In this document: positions 1 through 7,244 of the stretch, piece after piece
Position numbering within the stretch: position 1 is the first letter of the stretch
Layout: every line of letters begins with the position of its first letter
NCBI GenBank assembly: GCA_905210905.1
Contig: CAJLYQ010000028.1
Span: 1-21,971 of the forward strand
Direction: 5' to 3'
Source: an uncultured Christensenella sp.
GTDB lineage: Bacteria > Bacillota > Clostridia > Christensenellales > DTU072
DNA length: 21,971 bases
Notes under the pieces: generated by a model
Databases searched by the model: none
The model's input: only the letters and a program-made list of their open reading frames with translations
Told to the model about the DNA's origin: nothing
Made by a program: the position numbers and the translations under genes

Positions 1-21
1 TTCTATGTGATATTTCATCAT

Positions 22-297
22 TCAGTTCTCCTTCAAAAAAGAAAATCTCGGAATTTCGTTTTTATCTATAACCGAAACAAGCATTTCGGCAAAACCTTTC
101 GGGTCTTTTATCTGATATTGCATATGATTATACCCCTCGAAAACGGGATAATGTGCATACGGATACGACTCTTTAACGTCTTCGCGATATTTATAATGGT
201 CTTCTATGCTTCCGAACTCGAAAAACGTGTGCTTCTGTAAATTCTCGCCAATCGGCGGAAACGGTTTATTTTCAAGACTTTCTGCCATTTGTCGACG
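22..297 (-). pseudogene. C-terminal fragment of an alpha/beta-hydrolase-like protein
   Basis: The translated fragment ends with a pattern typical of the last part of alpha/beta hydrolases: FFEFGSIEDHYKYRED, then HYPVFEGYNHMQYQI and DPKGFAEMLVSVI. The His in GYNHMQ would be the catalytic-triad His. The oxyanion-hole region, nucleophile elbow (GxSxG) and triad Asp are absent, so the piece cannot be an active enzyme. It is fused in frame, after residues EDGNI, to a fragment of an unrelated family (298-547), as if a deletion had joined two neighbouring genes. No ribosome binding site or start belongs to it alone. The family call rests on motif recognition only. An uncharacterised small fusion protein is the alternative, but the frameshift upstream argues against it. 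Confidence 0.5.
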
Positions 298-547
298 GAT
301 ATTTCCATCCTCGCAAATCTCTTTCCTTATAAACTTCGCGCGGCTAAGTTCCATTGGTTTATAATAGACGTTGCAGAGTTCCGGCATGATTTCCGTAATC
401 CCGAATTGTTTTGCAAACTCAGCAACGTGCAAGTCGTGAACTCATAATAAATAGCTTTTCTTTCGGAATATGGCGCGACGTTCATCTCGTAATCGTGCAA
501 TTTGTCGCATTTTGCCTTTGCCTTCCCAAACGCCCCAATAGCGCTTT
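298..547 (-). pseudogene. Frameshifted fragment resembling L-2-amino-thiazoline-4-carboxylic acid hydrolase family
   Basis: Two reading frames together give one recognisable stretch. The upstream frame reads GAFGKAKAKCDKLHDYEMN, then APYSERKAIYYEFTTC. After about position 430 the match continues in another frame as VAEFAKQFGITEIMPELCN, then MELSRAKFIRKEICEDGN. One missing base between TTC and VAEF would restore a single protein. The pattern resembles the ATC-hydrolase family (PF14196). The N-terminal half and the usual C-terminal end are missing, and the end has been replaced by the hydrolase fragment at 22-297. The 150 bases between here and the response regulator (548-701) hold no gene I can support. 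Confidence 0.5.
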
Positions 548-701
548 TATATATTATACAGCAAAACGATGTAAAAGGCAAGCGGTTAGCACAAACTAAC
601 CTATTTATTGTAAACAGTATTGATGTATTCAATGCTTTTTAATACTTGTGAGTTATATCGATAATCCTGTTTTCGTCAAGGTGTAGTGATTTAAGCCACT
701 C

Positions 702-1340
702 TTACTTTTCTTTCTTTAACTTTTCCCTGAGCCTGTTTATCGTCACGGCAACCGTGTTTTCGTCGATATAATACTCCGGTCCCCAGACTTCGTCGATGAG
801 TTTCTGCTTGGAAAACACCCTACCTTCGTTAAGGGTGAGTACGTCAAGAAGCCTGAACTCTTTCGCCGTCAGCGGAATTTCCTTTCCGTTTACTTTCGCA
901 ATCATCTCTTCGGGGTACAAAACAAGATTTCCGTACGCCCGACTTTGCCTTACCGGTGCGGAAAACTTAAAATACCGACGCATCTGCGCGTTTACCCTTG
1001 CTACGAGTTCTTTGAAAGAAAACGGTTTCGTAACGTAATCGTCCGCTCCGAGTTCGAGCAGTTCGAGTTTGTCCTCTTCCCCCGACCTTGCCGACATAAC
1101 GATAATGGGTATATCCTTTTCCGCTCTTATCGCGCGACACACTTCGAACCCGTCGCATATCGGCATCATAACGTCGAGCAAAACCAGATCGCAGGTTAAA
1201 GACTTAGCCATCTCTATCGCCTGCTTTCCGTCAAACGCCTGATACACGACGTAACCGTCCTTCATAAGATAGTTACGCGCCATATCCGACAACTCAACGT
1301 TGTCTTCCGCTATAAGCACTTTCCTTTTCGGTTCGTTCAT
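702..1340 (-). CDS. OmpR/PhoB-family response regulator with shortened C-terminus
   Basis: This is a two-component DNA-binding regulator. The receiver domain covers about residues 1-120, with acidic pair E12-D13, phosphoacceptor D56 in LLDVMMP, S83 and K105 in VTKPF. A winged-helix domain follows (about 135-210), with the recognition helix near ENTVAVTINRLREKLK. I chose ATG 1340, which starts right before KRKVLIAED; a GTG at 1367 is also in frame. Neither has a Shine-Dalgarno sequence, but TATAAT lies 4 nt before the ATG. The protein is 212 residues and stops at KLKKEK. Family members normally continue about 15-20 residues through a YIxTVxGxGY hairpin, which is missing. No histidine kinase gene is adjacent; downstream are pseudogene fragments. 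The fold is certain; whether it still works as a regulator is unclear. Confidence 0.88.
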   Translation of the reverse strand: MNEPKRKVLIAEDNVELSDMARNYLMKDGYVVYQAFDGKQAIEMAKSLTCDLVLLDVMMPICDGFEVCRAIRAEKDIPIIVMSARSGEEDKLELLELGADDYVTKPFSFKELVARVNAQMRRYFKFSAPVRQSRAYGNLVLYPEEMIAKVNGKEIPLTAKEFRLLDVLTLNEGRVFSKQKLIDEVWGPEYYIDENTVAVTINRLREKLKKEK

Positions 1341-1344
1341 ATTT

Positions 1345-1350
1345 ATTATA
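1345..1350 (-). promoter_or_regulatory. Candidate -10 element of the response-regulator gene
   Basis: The minus strand reads TATAAT here, 4 nt before the ATG at 1340. No good -35 hexamer lies 17 bp upstream; that position is occupied by the inverted repeat at 1361-1385. If used, the mRNA would begin at or next to the start codon. Confidence 0.35.
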
Positions 1351-1360
1351 GATACGCATA

Positions 1361-1385
1361 CGCGCACGCGCGTTACGCGTGCGCG
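1361..1385. repeat. Perfect 10-bp inverted repeat of alternating purine/pyrimidine bases
   Basis: The left arm CGCGCACGCG (1361-1370) and right arm CGCGTGCGCG (1376-1385) are exact reverse complements around the loop CGTTA. Purine/pyrimidine alternation runs from about 1356 to 1373 and again from 1374 to 1385, giving Z-DNA potential. The repeat lies between the phosphoesterase stop and the response-regulator start, and ends 10 bp before a TATAAT. No T-run follows on either strand, so it is a poor intrinsic terminator. An operator over the -35 region or an mRNA-stabilising stem is more plausible. Confidence 0.8.
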
Positions 1386-1411
1386 ACATTAACTTAAATT
1401 TGTCGGTCCGA

Positions 1412-2746
1412 TTATTTCTTTTCTTCGGAAGAGAATTTCGCTTCGTCGTCGGGCTTGTATTTCTCCTGATAGTAGGACGACGAAGCGCAATCGAACGTGC
1501 CGTCCGGAGAAACCGTGATCAGCGTGCAGCCGCGCTGATTTGGCTTTTTCCAGATAAACGGATACGCAAGGTAGTCGATACTCATTCCGTAGGTAAGGCG
1601 GACGGTATGCCCGTCTTTCGTGTAGAAAAGCGAGAAGTTGTTGTAGTGATCGTGTCCGCAGAACACGCCTTGCAGTCCGTTTGCCGAGCCTTGTTCGAAA
1701 AATTCGTCCTGTCCCATTCCGCAGAAAACTCCGTACGTTTCCACGCCTTCGGAATTCTTTCTCATCGATTCGCCCATATTTCCGTAAGCGTAAGTAACTC
1801 TTTCGGTGTTCTTTTTGCCGTTTTCGTAGTATTCTTTGTACGCGTCACGGTATTCGGGAAGAGCGATATGGAAGAACGCAAGGCTCTTTACGTCGCCGAC
1901 GGTCGCGTCGATTTTCTTGTTGTCCGCGTTGATTGCTTGCATATTCTTAACGAACCAGTCTATCTGATCCTGATGCAGGTTGTCGTATTTCCACAAAACG
2001 CCCAGCGCGTCGCCGTTGGTGTAACTGTGACTGTCCAAAGTAACCAACGCCTGCGTAACGACGCCGCGTGAGTTTTTAACTTTAATAACAGAGTTTCCGT
2101 ATCCGGCAACGTCTTTCGGTCCGCGTTGATACAGACATCTCGTAAGTTCGCCGTTCGCTATCGCCTTTTCGTAATAATCGCTTATTTCTTCACGGGTAAA
2201 GTAACTGTACACTTCGGTGTCGTGGTTACCGAAAGTAAACGTCCAGTAAACGCCGAGTTTTTCCATAAGTTTGGTGAATATTCTCGTTGCGTTAAGGTTG
2301 TTGAACGTTCCCGAAGAATAAGGTACGGGGAATGCGATGTCGCCGGTAACTATTACGAGATCGGGTTTTTCCGCGCTTATCATTGACGCGACGGCGTTAA
2401 CCGCCCACAAATCCTGTTTTACCGAAAGCAATCCGCCGCCGATATGTACGTCGGTAAGTTGCATTACCTTAAGATCTCTGTCGGTAGTATAAGTCCAGTA
2501 TCCGCTCTCGTCCTTGACGGGAACGAGTCTGTCCGGACCGTATGCGACCGGTTTATAGTTGGAAATCTGATCTTCCACGGCGTCCACGCCTTCGGTGTTA
2601 AGTATGAGCCCCACCGCAAACGTCAACGCTATAAAAAGCAATATAATGAGCACGATCGACACGCCGAGTATCGCTCTCGCGCCTTTCTGCTCCTTCGTCA
2701 GCGGCAGTTTCTTCCTCTTCGGTTGCTTAGTTTTACTCTTACTCAT
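1412..2746 (-). CDS. Membrane-anchored calcineurin-like metallophosphoesterase
   Basis: This is a two-metal phosphoesterase. A basic N-terminus (residues 1-22) precedes one hydrophobic helix (about 24-50), so the catalytic domain probably faces the outside of the membrane. The metal-binding motifs appear in family order: D99-x-H101 in QLTDVHIGG, GD at 135-136, GNHD at 173-176, H293 in FFHIALPEY, and GHDH at 364-367. The size (444 residues) and motif spacing resemble purple-acid-phosphatase/SIA1-like phosphoesterases; the substrate cannot be read from sequence. The ATG at 2746 is preceded by GGAGG at a normal distance, and a strong promoter lies about 55 bp upstream. The response-regulator gene follows 71 bp downstream on the same strand and may be partly cotranscribed. 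Confidence 0.88.
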   Translation of the reverse strand: MSKSKTKQPKRKKLPLTKEQKGARAILGVSIVLIILLFIALTFAVGLILNTEGVDAVEDQISNYKPVAYGPDRLVPVKDESGYWTYTTDRDLKVMQLTDVHIGGGLLSVKQDLWAVNAVASMISAEKPDLVIVTGDIAFPVPYSSGTFNNLNATRIFTKLMEKLGVYWTFTFGNHDTEVYSYFTREEISDYYEKAIANGELTRCLYQRGPKDVAGYGNSVIKVKNSRGVVTQALVTLDSHSYTNGDALGVLWKYDNLHQDQIDWFVKNMQAINADNKKIDATVGDVKSLAFFHIALPEYRDAYKEYYENGKKNTERVTYAYGNMGESMRKNSEGVETYGVFCGMGQDEFFEQGSANGLQGVFCGHDHYNNFSLFYTKDGHTVRLTYGMSIDYLAYPFIWKKPNQRGCTLITVSPDGTFDCASSSYYQEKYKPDDEAKFSSEEKK

Positions 2747-2802
2747 TTTGCCTCCGTAGTCCGACTATATGCGGAACCATATCTCGTAGTAATGTTTTTT
2801 AT

Positions 2803-2832
2803 ATTATAACTTCGTTCCGCACCTTTTGTCAA
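2803..2832 (-). promoter_or_regulatory. Sigma-A-type promoter of the phosphoesterase gene
   Basis: On the minus strand TTGACA (2832-2827) is followed after 18 bp by TATAAT (2808-2803). Both hexamers match the vegetative consensus exactly. Transcription would start near 2796, giving a leader of about 50 nt. Confidence 0.75.
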
Positions 2833-2863
2833 CACGCTTTCGGTTGCGTTTCCGCCGTTTTTT

Positions 2864-2888
2864 GTTTAACGAAATTACGCCGTTAAAC
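2864..2888. repeat. Perfect 8-bp inverted repeat, possible regulator site
   Basis: GTTTAACG (2864-2871) and CGTTAAAC (2881-2888) are exact reverse complements separated by 9 bp. The pair sits about 30 bp upstream of the -35 of the phosphoesterase promoter, a location suited to an activator or DNA-bound regulator. It has no T-run and no long GC stem, so it is not a terminator. Confidence 0.5.
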
Positions 2889-3099
2889 GCTCTCTTAAAG
2901 CAATCGCGCCGTAAATAACCCGATTTTCGCGTGTTCGGGTACCCTTTTCGGCGGTCTTTTTACGCTCTCGAACTCGGCGCGTATCCGTGGATACAAACGA
3001 AAATCCGATTTTTTCTACTTTTAGAACATTTAGTGGTGGCAAAAAATCGTTTCAACAAAATATTGTGGTTAAAAAAATTAAAATATTACCCAAAACCAC

Positions 3100-3128
3100 T
3101 TTACAAGCGTGTTCGTTTATGATAAAAT
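3100..3128 (+). promoter_or_regulatory. Candidate promoter of the nrdG-nrdD operon
   Basis: TTTACA (3100-3105) and TAAAAT (3123-3128) are separated by 17 bp. Transcription would start near 3135, with a leader of roughly 50 nt. A short stem AACCG/CGGTT lies inside the leader at about 3139-3157. Confidence 0.5.
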
Positions 3129-3183
3129 TCGTCTTAACAACCGCTCGAAGAACGGTTTTGACTGACAAGGGGGCGCAAGCGGT

Positions 3184-3867
3184 ATGGTTATAGGCGGATT
3201 ACAAAAACTTACGCTTCTCGATTACCCGTCGAAAGTCGCGTGTACGATATTCGCTCACGGCTGCAACTTCCTTTGCCCGTTCTGCCACAACGCCTCGCTT
3301 GTGGTCGAAAAACCGGATAGCGCGATAAGCGAAGAAGAGATTTTTTCCTTTCTTAAAAAGCGCGTAGGCGTGCTTGACGGCGTTTGTCTTACCGGCGGAG
3401 AACCGCTTTTGCAAAAGGACGTAGCGGATTTTCTAAAAAAAGTCAAAGCGCTCGGATATTCGGTTAAACTCGACACGAACGGCAGTTTTCCCGACAAACT
3501 CGCCTTGCTTATAGAAGAGAACCTCGTCGACTACGTTGCGATGGACGTAAAGAATTGTTTCGATCGGTACGTTTTCACGGCAGGTATAGCGGCAGACGTA
3601 AAAAAGATCGAAAAGAGCATTGATCTGCTTAAGAGCGGCAAAGTCGATTACGAATTCCGCACGACGATAATAAAGGGGCATCACGACGAAGAAAGCGTTG
3701 CGCTGATGGCGGAAACGCTTACGGGGGCGAAAAGATATTTTCTGCAAAACTTCGTCGACAGCGGCTTCCTGATAGGAAAAGCGGAAGGCGTGAGCGAAGA
3801 AAATATGCGGAAGTTTCTTGCGATAGCAAAAAGGTTCGTCCCGAACACGGAACTTCGCGGCATATAA
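3184..3867 (+). CDS. nrdG: Anaerobic ribonucleotide reductase activating protein (radical SAM)
   Basis: This radical SAM activase installs the glycyl radical on NrdD using a 4Fe-4S cluster and S-adenosylmethionine. The cluster motif CxxxCxxC is C27, C31 and C34 in GCNFLCPFCHN. The SAM-binding GGEP motif is at 71-74 (LTGGEPLL). At 227 residues it is longer than the E. coli-type NrdG (about 155) and fits the longer activase subgroup (TIGR02495-like). The N-terminal GLQKLTLLDYPSKVACTIF is characteristic of that subgroup. The ATG at 3184 follows AAGGGGG at an acceptable distance. nrdD begins 57 bp downstream on the same strand, which confirms the partner. The protein acts in the cytoplasm under strict anaerobiosis. 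Confidence 0.95.
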   Translation: MVIGGLQKLTLLDYPSKVACTIFAHGCNFLCPFCHNASLVVEKPDSAISEEEIFSFLKKRVGVLDGVCLTGGEPLLQKDVADFLKKVKALGYSVKLDTNGSFPDKLALLIEENLVDYVAMDVKNCFDRYVFTAGIAADVKKIEKSIDLLKSGKVDYEFRTTIIKGHHDEESVALMAETLTGAKRYFLQNFVDSGFLIGKAEGVSEENMRKFLAIAKRFVPNTELRGI

Positions 3868-3924
3868 ACCCAGGTTACGATAAAAAAATCACAGAAAAAA
3901 ATATATAATATAGTGGAGGAAACA

Positions 3925-6306
3925 ATGTACAAGGTCATCAAAAGAGACGGCAAGGTTTGCGAATTTGACATTGCAAAAATCAGCGAAGCCATCAGAAAAG
4001 CGTTCGAATCCGTAGAAAAGGAATATCATCCTTCGGTAATCGATCTTCTCGCGCTCAAAGTTACGAGCGACTTTACGCCTAAGATTAAGGACGGTAAAAT
4101 CGCCGTAGAAGACATTCAGGACAGCGTCGAAGACGTTCTCGTTCAGGCAGGTTTTGCCGACGTAGCGAAGTCTTATATTCTTTATCGTAAGCAGAGAGAA
4201 AAACTCCGTAATCTGAAATCGACGGTACTCGACTATAAGGACCTTGTAAACGATTATCTGAGAATTTCCGACTGGCGCGTTAAAGAAAACAGCACGGTTA
4301 CTTACTCGGTAGGCGGACTTATTCTTTCCAACTCCGGAGCAATCACCGCCAACTACTGGCTGAGCGAAATTTACGACGAAGAAATCGCTTCCGCTCACCG
4401 CAACGCGGATATTCACATTCACGACCTAAGTATGCTCACCGGTTACTGCGCCGGTTGGTCGCTTAAACAACTTATCAAAGAAGGGTTGGGTGGCGTTCCC
4501 GGAAAAATCACGTCGTCGCCGGCGGCTCATCTTTCCACGCTTTGCAACCAGATGGTAAACTTCCTCGGAATTATGCAAAACGAGTGGGCGGGAGCGCAGG
4601 CGTTTTCCTCCTTTGACACCTATCTCGCGCCCTTCGTCAAAGCGGACAATCTTACCTACAAAGAAGTTAAACAATGTATTCAGTCGTTTATTTACGGCGT
4701 GAACACTCCTTCCCGTTGGGGCACGCAGGCGCCGTTTACCAACATTACTCTCGACTGGGTCGTCCCCAACGACCTTGCCGAACTCAACGCGCTCGTCGGC
4801 GGAAAAGAAATGGATTTCAAGTACAAAGACTGCGTAAAAGAAATGGCTATGGTAAACAAGGCGTTCATCGAAATAATGATAGAAGGCGACGCCAACGGCA
4901 GAGGATTCCAGTATCCTATCCCGACGTACTCGATTACTCGCGACTTCGACTGGTCCGAAACGGAAAACAACAAACTGCTTTTCGAGATGACCGCAAAATA
5001 CGGTACGCCTTATTTCAGCAACTACATCAACAGCGATATGGAGCCTTCGGACGTCCGCAGTATGTGCTGCCGTCTGCGTCTTGACCTGCGTGAACTCCGC
5101 AAAAAATCCGGCGGTTTCTTCGGCAGTGGCGAATCCACGGGTTCGGTCGGCGTAGTTACCATCAATATGCCCAGAATTGCGTACCTTGCGGAAAACGAAG
5201 AAGACTTCTTCAAACGTCTTACCCGTCTTATGGACATCAGCGCGCGCAGCCTTAAAATCAAGAGAACGGTTATTACCAAACTTCTCGACGGCGGACTGTA
5301 TCCTTATACGAAAAAATATCTCGGCACGTTCAACAACCACTTCTCCACCATCGGTCTTATCGGTATGAACGAAGTCGGTCTTAACGCTAAATGGCTGAGA
5401 AAAGATATGACTCATAAAGAAACGCAGGAATTCACGAAGAAGGTTCTTACTTTTATGCGTGAAAAACTCAGCGACTATCAGGAAGAATACGGCGACCTTT
5501 ACAACCTCGAAGCGACCCCGGCGGAATCCACCACTTATCGTCTTGCAAAACACGATAAAAAGCGTTATCCCGACATCATCACCGCTTCCGAAAACGGTAA
5601 AACGCCTTATTACACCAACTCGTCGCACCTGCCCGTAGGTTTCTCTTCCGACATCTTCGACGCGCTCGACATTCAGGACGAACTGCAAACCCTTTATACT
5701 TCGGGTACGGTATTCCACGCGTTTTTGGGCGAAAAACTCCCCGACTGGAGAGCGGCGGCAAATCTCGTAAGAAAGATTGCGGAAAACTACAAACTCCCCT
5801 ACTACACGATGTCGCCTACTTACTCGGTATGCAGAAATCACGGTTATCTTGCCGGCGAACACTTCAAATGCCCCGTATGCGGAGAAAACGCCGAAGTCTA
5901 CAGCAGAATTACCGGATACTACCGCCCCGTCCAGAACTGGAACGACGGTAAACGCGAAGAATACGAAGAAAGAAAAGAATACGATATCGCCTCTTCCGTA
6001 ATGAAACACGGCAACGCTTGCGCTTGCGAAAAGAAAGAAACGGCTCCCGTAAAAGAAGAAAAAGGAACCGAAAACGCAATTATTCTCTTCGCGACGAAAA
6101 CCTGCCCGAACTGCAAAATGAGCGCGGCGATGCTCGACAAAGCAGGTATCGGATACGTAAAAGTATACGCCGAAGATAACAAGGACAAAGTTGCGGAATA
6201 CGGCATCGTACAAGCGCCTACGCTCGTCGTAATCAAAGACGGCGAAGTCGTTAAGTATCAGAACGCCAGCAACATCAAAAAGTTTATCGAAAGCATAAAG
6301 GGCTAA
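3925..6306 (+). CDS. nrdD: Class III anaerobic ribonucleoside-triphosphate reductase with fused C-terminal redoxin domain
   Basis: The enzyme reduces ribonucleoside triphosphates to dNTPs with a glycyl radical. From ATG 3925 (after GGAGGA) it has 793 residues; an in-frame GTG at 3913 overlaps the ribosome binding site and is rejected. Residues 1-90 form an ATP-cone. The barrel follows, with C175 (LTGYCAG) and an adjacent pair C381-C382 in RSMCCRL. The zinc knuckle is C636-x2-H639 and C649-x2-C652. The predicted glycyl radical is G664 in RITGYYRPV, followed by WNDGK. After a linker containing C699-A-C701, residues of about 715-793 form a thioredoxin/glutaredoxin-like domain with CPNC at 727-730 and a QAPTLVVI segment holding the cis-Pro. 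E. coli-type NrdD uses formate and has no such tail. The fusion, plus the flavoprotein gene 4 nt downstream, points to a thiol-dependent subtype. Confidence 0.95.
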   Translation: MYKVIKRDGKVCEFDIAKISEAIRKAFESVEKEYHPSVIDLLALKVTSDFTPKIKDGKIAVEDIQDSVEDVLVQAGFADVAKSYILYRKQREKLRNLKSTVLDYKDLVNDYLRISDWRVKENSTVTYSVGGLILSNSGAITANYWLSEIYDEEIASAHRNADIHIHDLSMLTGYCAGWSLKQLIKEGLGGVPGKITSSPAAHLSTLCNQMVNFLGIMQNEWAGAQAFSSFDTYLAPFVKADNLTYKEVKQCIQSFIYGVNTPSRWGTQAPFTNITLDWVVPNDLAELNALVGGKEMDFKYKDCVKEMAMVNKAFIEIMIEGDANGRGFQYPIPTYSITRDFDWSETENNKLLFEMTAKYGTPYFSNYINSDMEPSDVRSMCCRLRLDLRELRKKSGGFFGSGESTGSVGVVTINMPRIAYLAENEEDFFKRLTRLMDISARSLKIKRTVITKLLDGGLYPYTKKYLGTFNNHFSTIGLIGMNEVGLNAKWLRKDMTHKETQEFTKKVLTFMREKLSDYQEEYGDLYNLEATPAESTTYRLAKHDKKRYPDIITASENGKTPYYTNSSHLPVGFSSDIFDALDIQDELQTLYTSGTVFHAFLGEKLPDWRAAANLVRKIAENYKLPYYTMSPTYSVCRNHGYLAGEHFKCPVCGENAEVYSRITGYYRPVQNWNDGKREEYEERKEYDIASSVMKHGNACACEKKETAPVKEEKGTENAIILFATKTCPNCKMSAAMLDKAGIGYVKVYAEDNKDKVAEYGIVQAPTLVVIKDGEVVKYQNASNIKKFIESIKG

Positions 6307-6310
6307 ACAG

Positions 6311-7222
6311 ATGACCGATATTATAGTAATCGGCGGCGGCGCGGCAGGTATGACTGCCGCGTTGTACGCATTAAGAAACGGCAAAAGCGTAACGGTGTTC
6401 GAAAAAGAAACCATAGGCGGACAGATCGCGTCTTCTCCCAGGGTAGAGAACTTCCCCACCCACAAGAAAATAAGCGGACTGGATTTATCCGATATGCTTT
6501 ACGAGCAAATCTCCGATCTCGGAGCGGAGTTCGAACTCGCCACCGTCACCGAAGTGACCAAAGAAGCCGAAGGGAAGTTCAAAGTAACGACGGACGACGG
6601 AGTTTACTATGCGAAAGCAGTTATCGTGGCCGCCGGCGTAAAACATAAACATATAAACCTTCCGGGCGAAGAAGAACTTACCGGCAAAGGCGTATCCTAC
6701 TGCGCCGTATGCGACGGAGCGTTTTTCTCTGGCGAAGACGTAGCCCTGATCGGCGACGGCAACACCGCTCTTCAATACGGAATCCTGCTCTCCGAGTACT
6801 GCAAAAAAGTCTACGTTTGCACCTGGTTCGATAAATTCTTCGGCGACGAAGCACTCGTCAAAGTGCTGAAAAAACTCCCCAACGTGGAAATCATCCCCAA
6901 CGTTTGCCTTACCGCGTTTAAGGGAACGAACGAACTCGAAGGGCTTACCTTTACTCGCAGAGGAGAAAAAACGACTTTCGACCTGGCGGTCAAAGGTTGC
7001 TTTATCGCAATCGGTCAAATCCCGGACAACGCCCCCTACTCCGCTCTCGCCGATCTCGACCCAAACGGCTATATCGCAGCCGACGAAACCGGAACGACGA
7101 AGACGAGCGGATTTTACGCCGCCGGCGATTGCAGGACGAAAAAAGTTCGTCAACTTACAACGGCGGTAGCCGACGGAGCAAACTGCGCAATGAACGCTTG
7201 CTCTTATATAGCGTCGCTGTAA
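6311..7222 (+). CDS. Thioredoxin-reductase-like FAD flavoprotein
   Basis: This low-molecular-weight thioredoxin-reductase-type protein has 303 residues. It has an N-terminal FAD-binding GGGAAG (8-13), a second GDGNTA nucleotide-fold motif (148-153), the redox pair C131-AV-C134 in CAVCDG, and the C-terminal FAD motif FYAAGDCR. In NADPH-dependent enzymes the segment after the second fold carries HRRxxxR; here it is VYVCTWFDKFFGD, so NADPH use is doubtful. NADH, ferredoxin (as in clostridial ferredoxin-dependent flavin thioredoxin reductases) or another donor is possible. The gene starts 4 nt after nrdD, with AAAGGG inside the nrdD end as ribosome binding site, and ends at a terminator. The likely job is reducing the redoxin domain fused to NrdD. 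I leave the symbol blank because the donor and substrate are not established. Confidence 0.88.
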   Translation: MTDIIVIGGGAAGMTAALYALRNGKSVTVFEKETIGGQIASSPRVENFPTHKKISGLDLSDMLYEQISDLGAEFELATVTEVTKEAEGKFKVTTDDGVYYAKAVIVAAGVKHKHINLPGEEELTGKGVSYCAVCDGAFFSGEDVALIGDGNTALQYGILLSEYCKKVYVCTWFDKFFGDEALVKVLKKLPNVEIIPNVCLTAFKGTNELEGLTFTRRGEKTTFDLAVKGCFIAIGQIPDNAPYSALADLDPNGYIAADETGTTKTSGFYAAGDCRTKKVRQLTTAVADGANCAMNACSYIASL

Positions 7223-7244
7223 TTTATCGATTTTTTCTAAAAAC

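Larger units (their letters stand above)
2833..3183. other. Intergenic region between divergent phosphoesterase and nrdG
   Basis: I find no convincing gene in this stretch. It holds the inverted repeat at 2864-2888, an AT-rich tract around 3040-3090, a promoter for the nrd operon at 3100-3128, and a ribosome binding site (AAGGGGG near 3168-3174) for nrdG. Short open frames here lack ribosome binding sites and family-like sequence. Confidence 0.6.

Noticed and set aside
3054..3068. AACAAAATATTGTGG as an NrdR box upstream of nrdG
   Set aside because: It resembles the AT-rich core of NrdR boxes, but it is two bases short of the 16-bp consensus, the arms mismatch, and no second box lies at the required spacing.
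2931..3193. Short open frames between the phosphoesterase and nrdG
   Set aside because: They have no ribosome binding site and no family-like sequence, and they overlap the putative nrd promoter and leader.
4426..6465. A 679-codon open frame antisense to nrdD
   Set aside because: It lies opposite a clearly identified gene, has no ribosome binding site or recognisable domain, and its protein is low-complexity (Phe/Val/Arg-rich), as expected from the codon bias of the sense strand.
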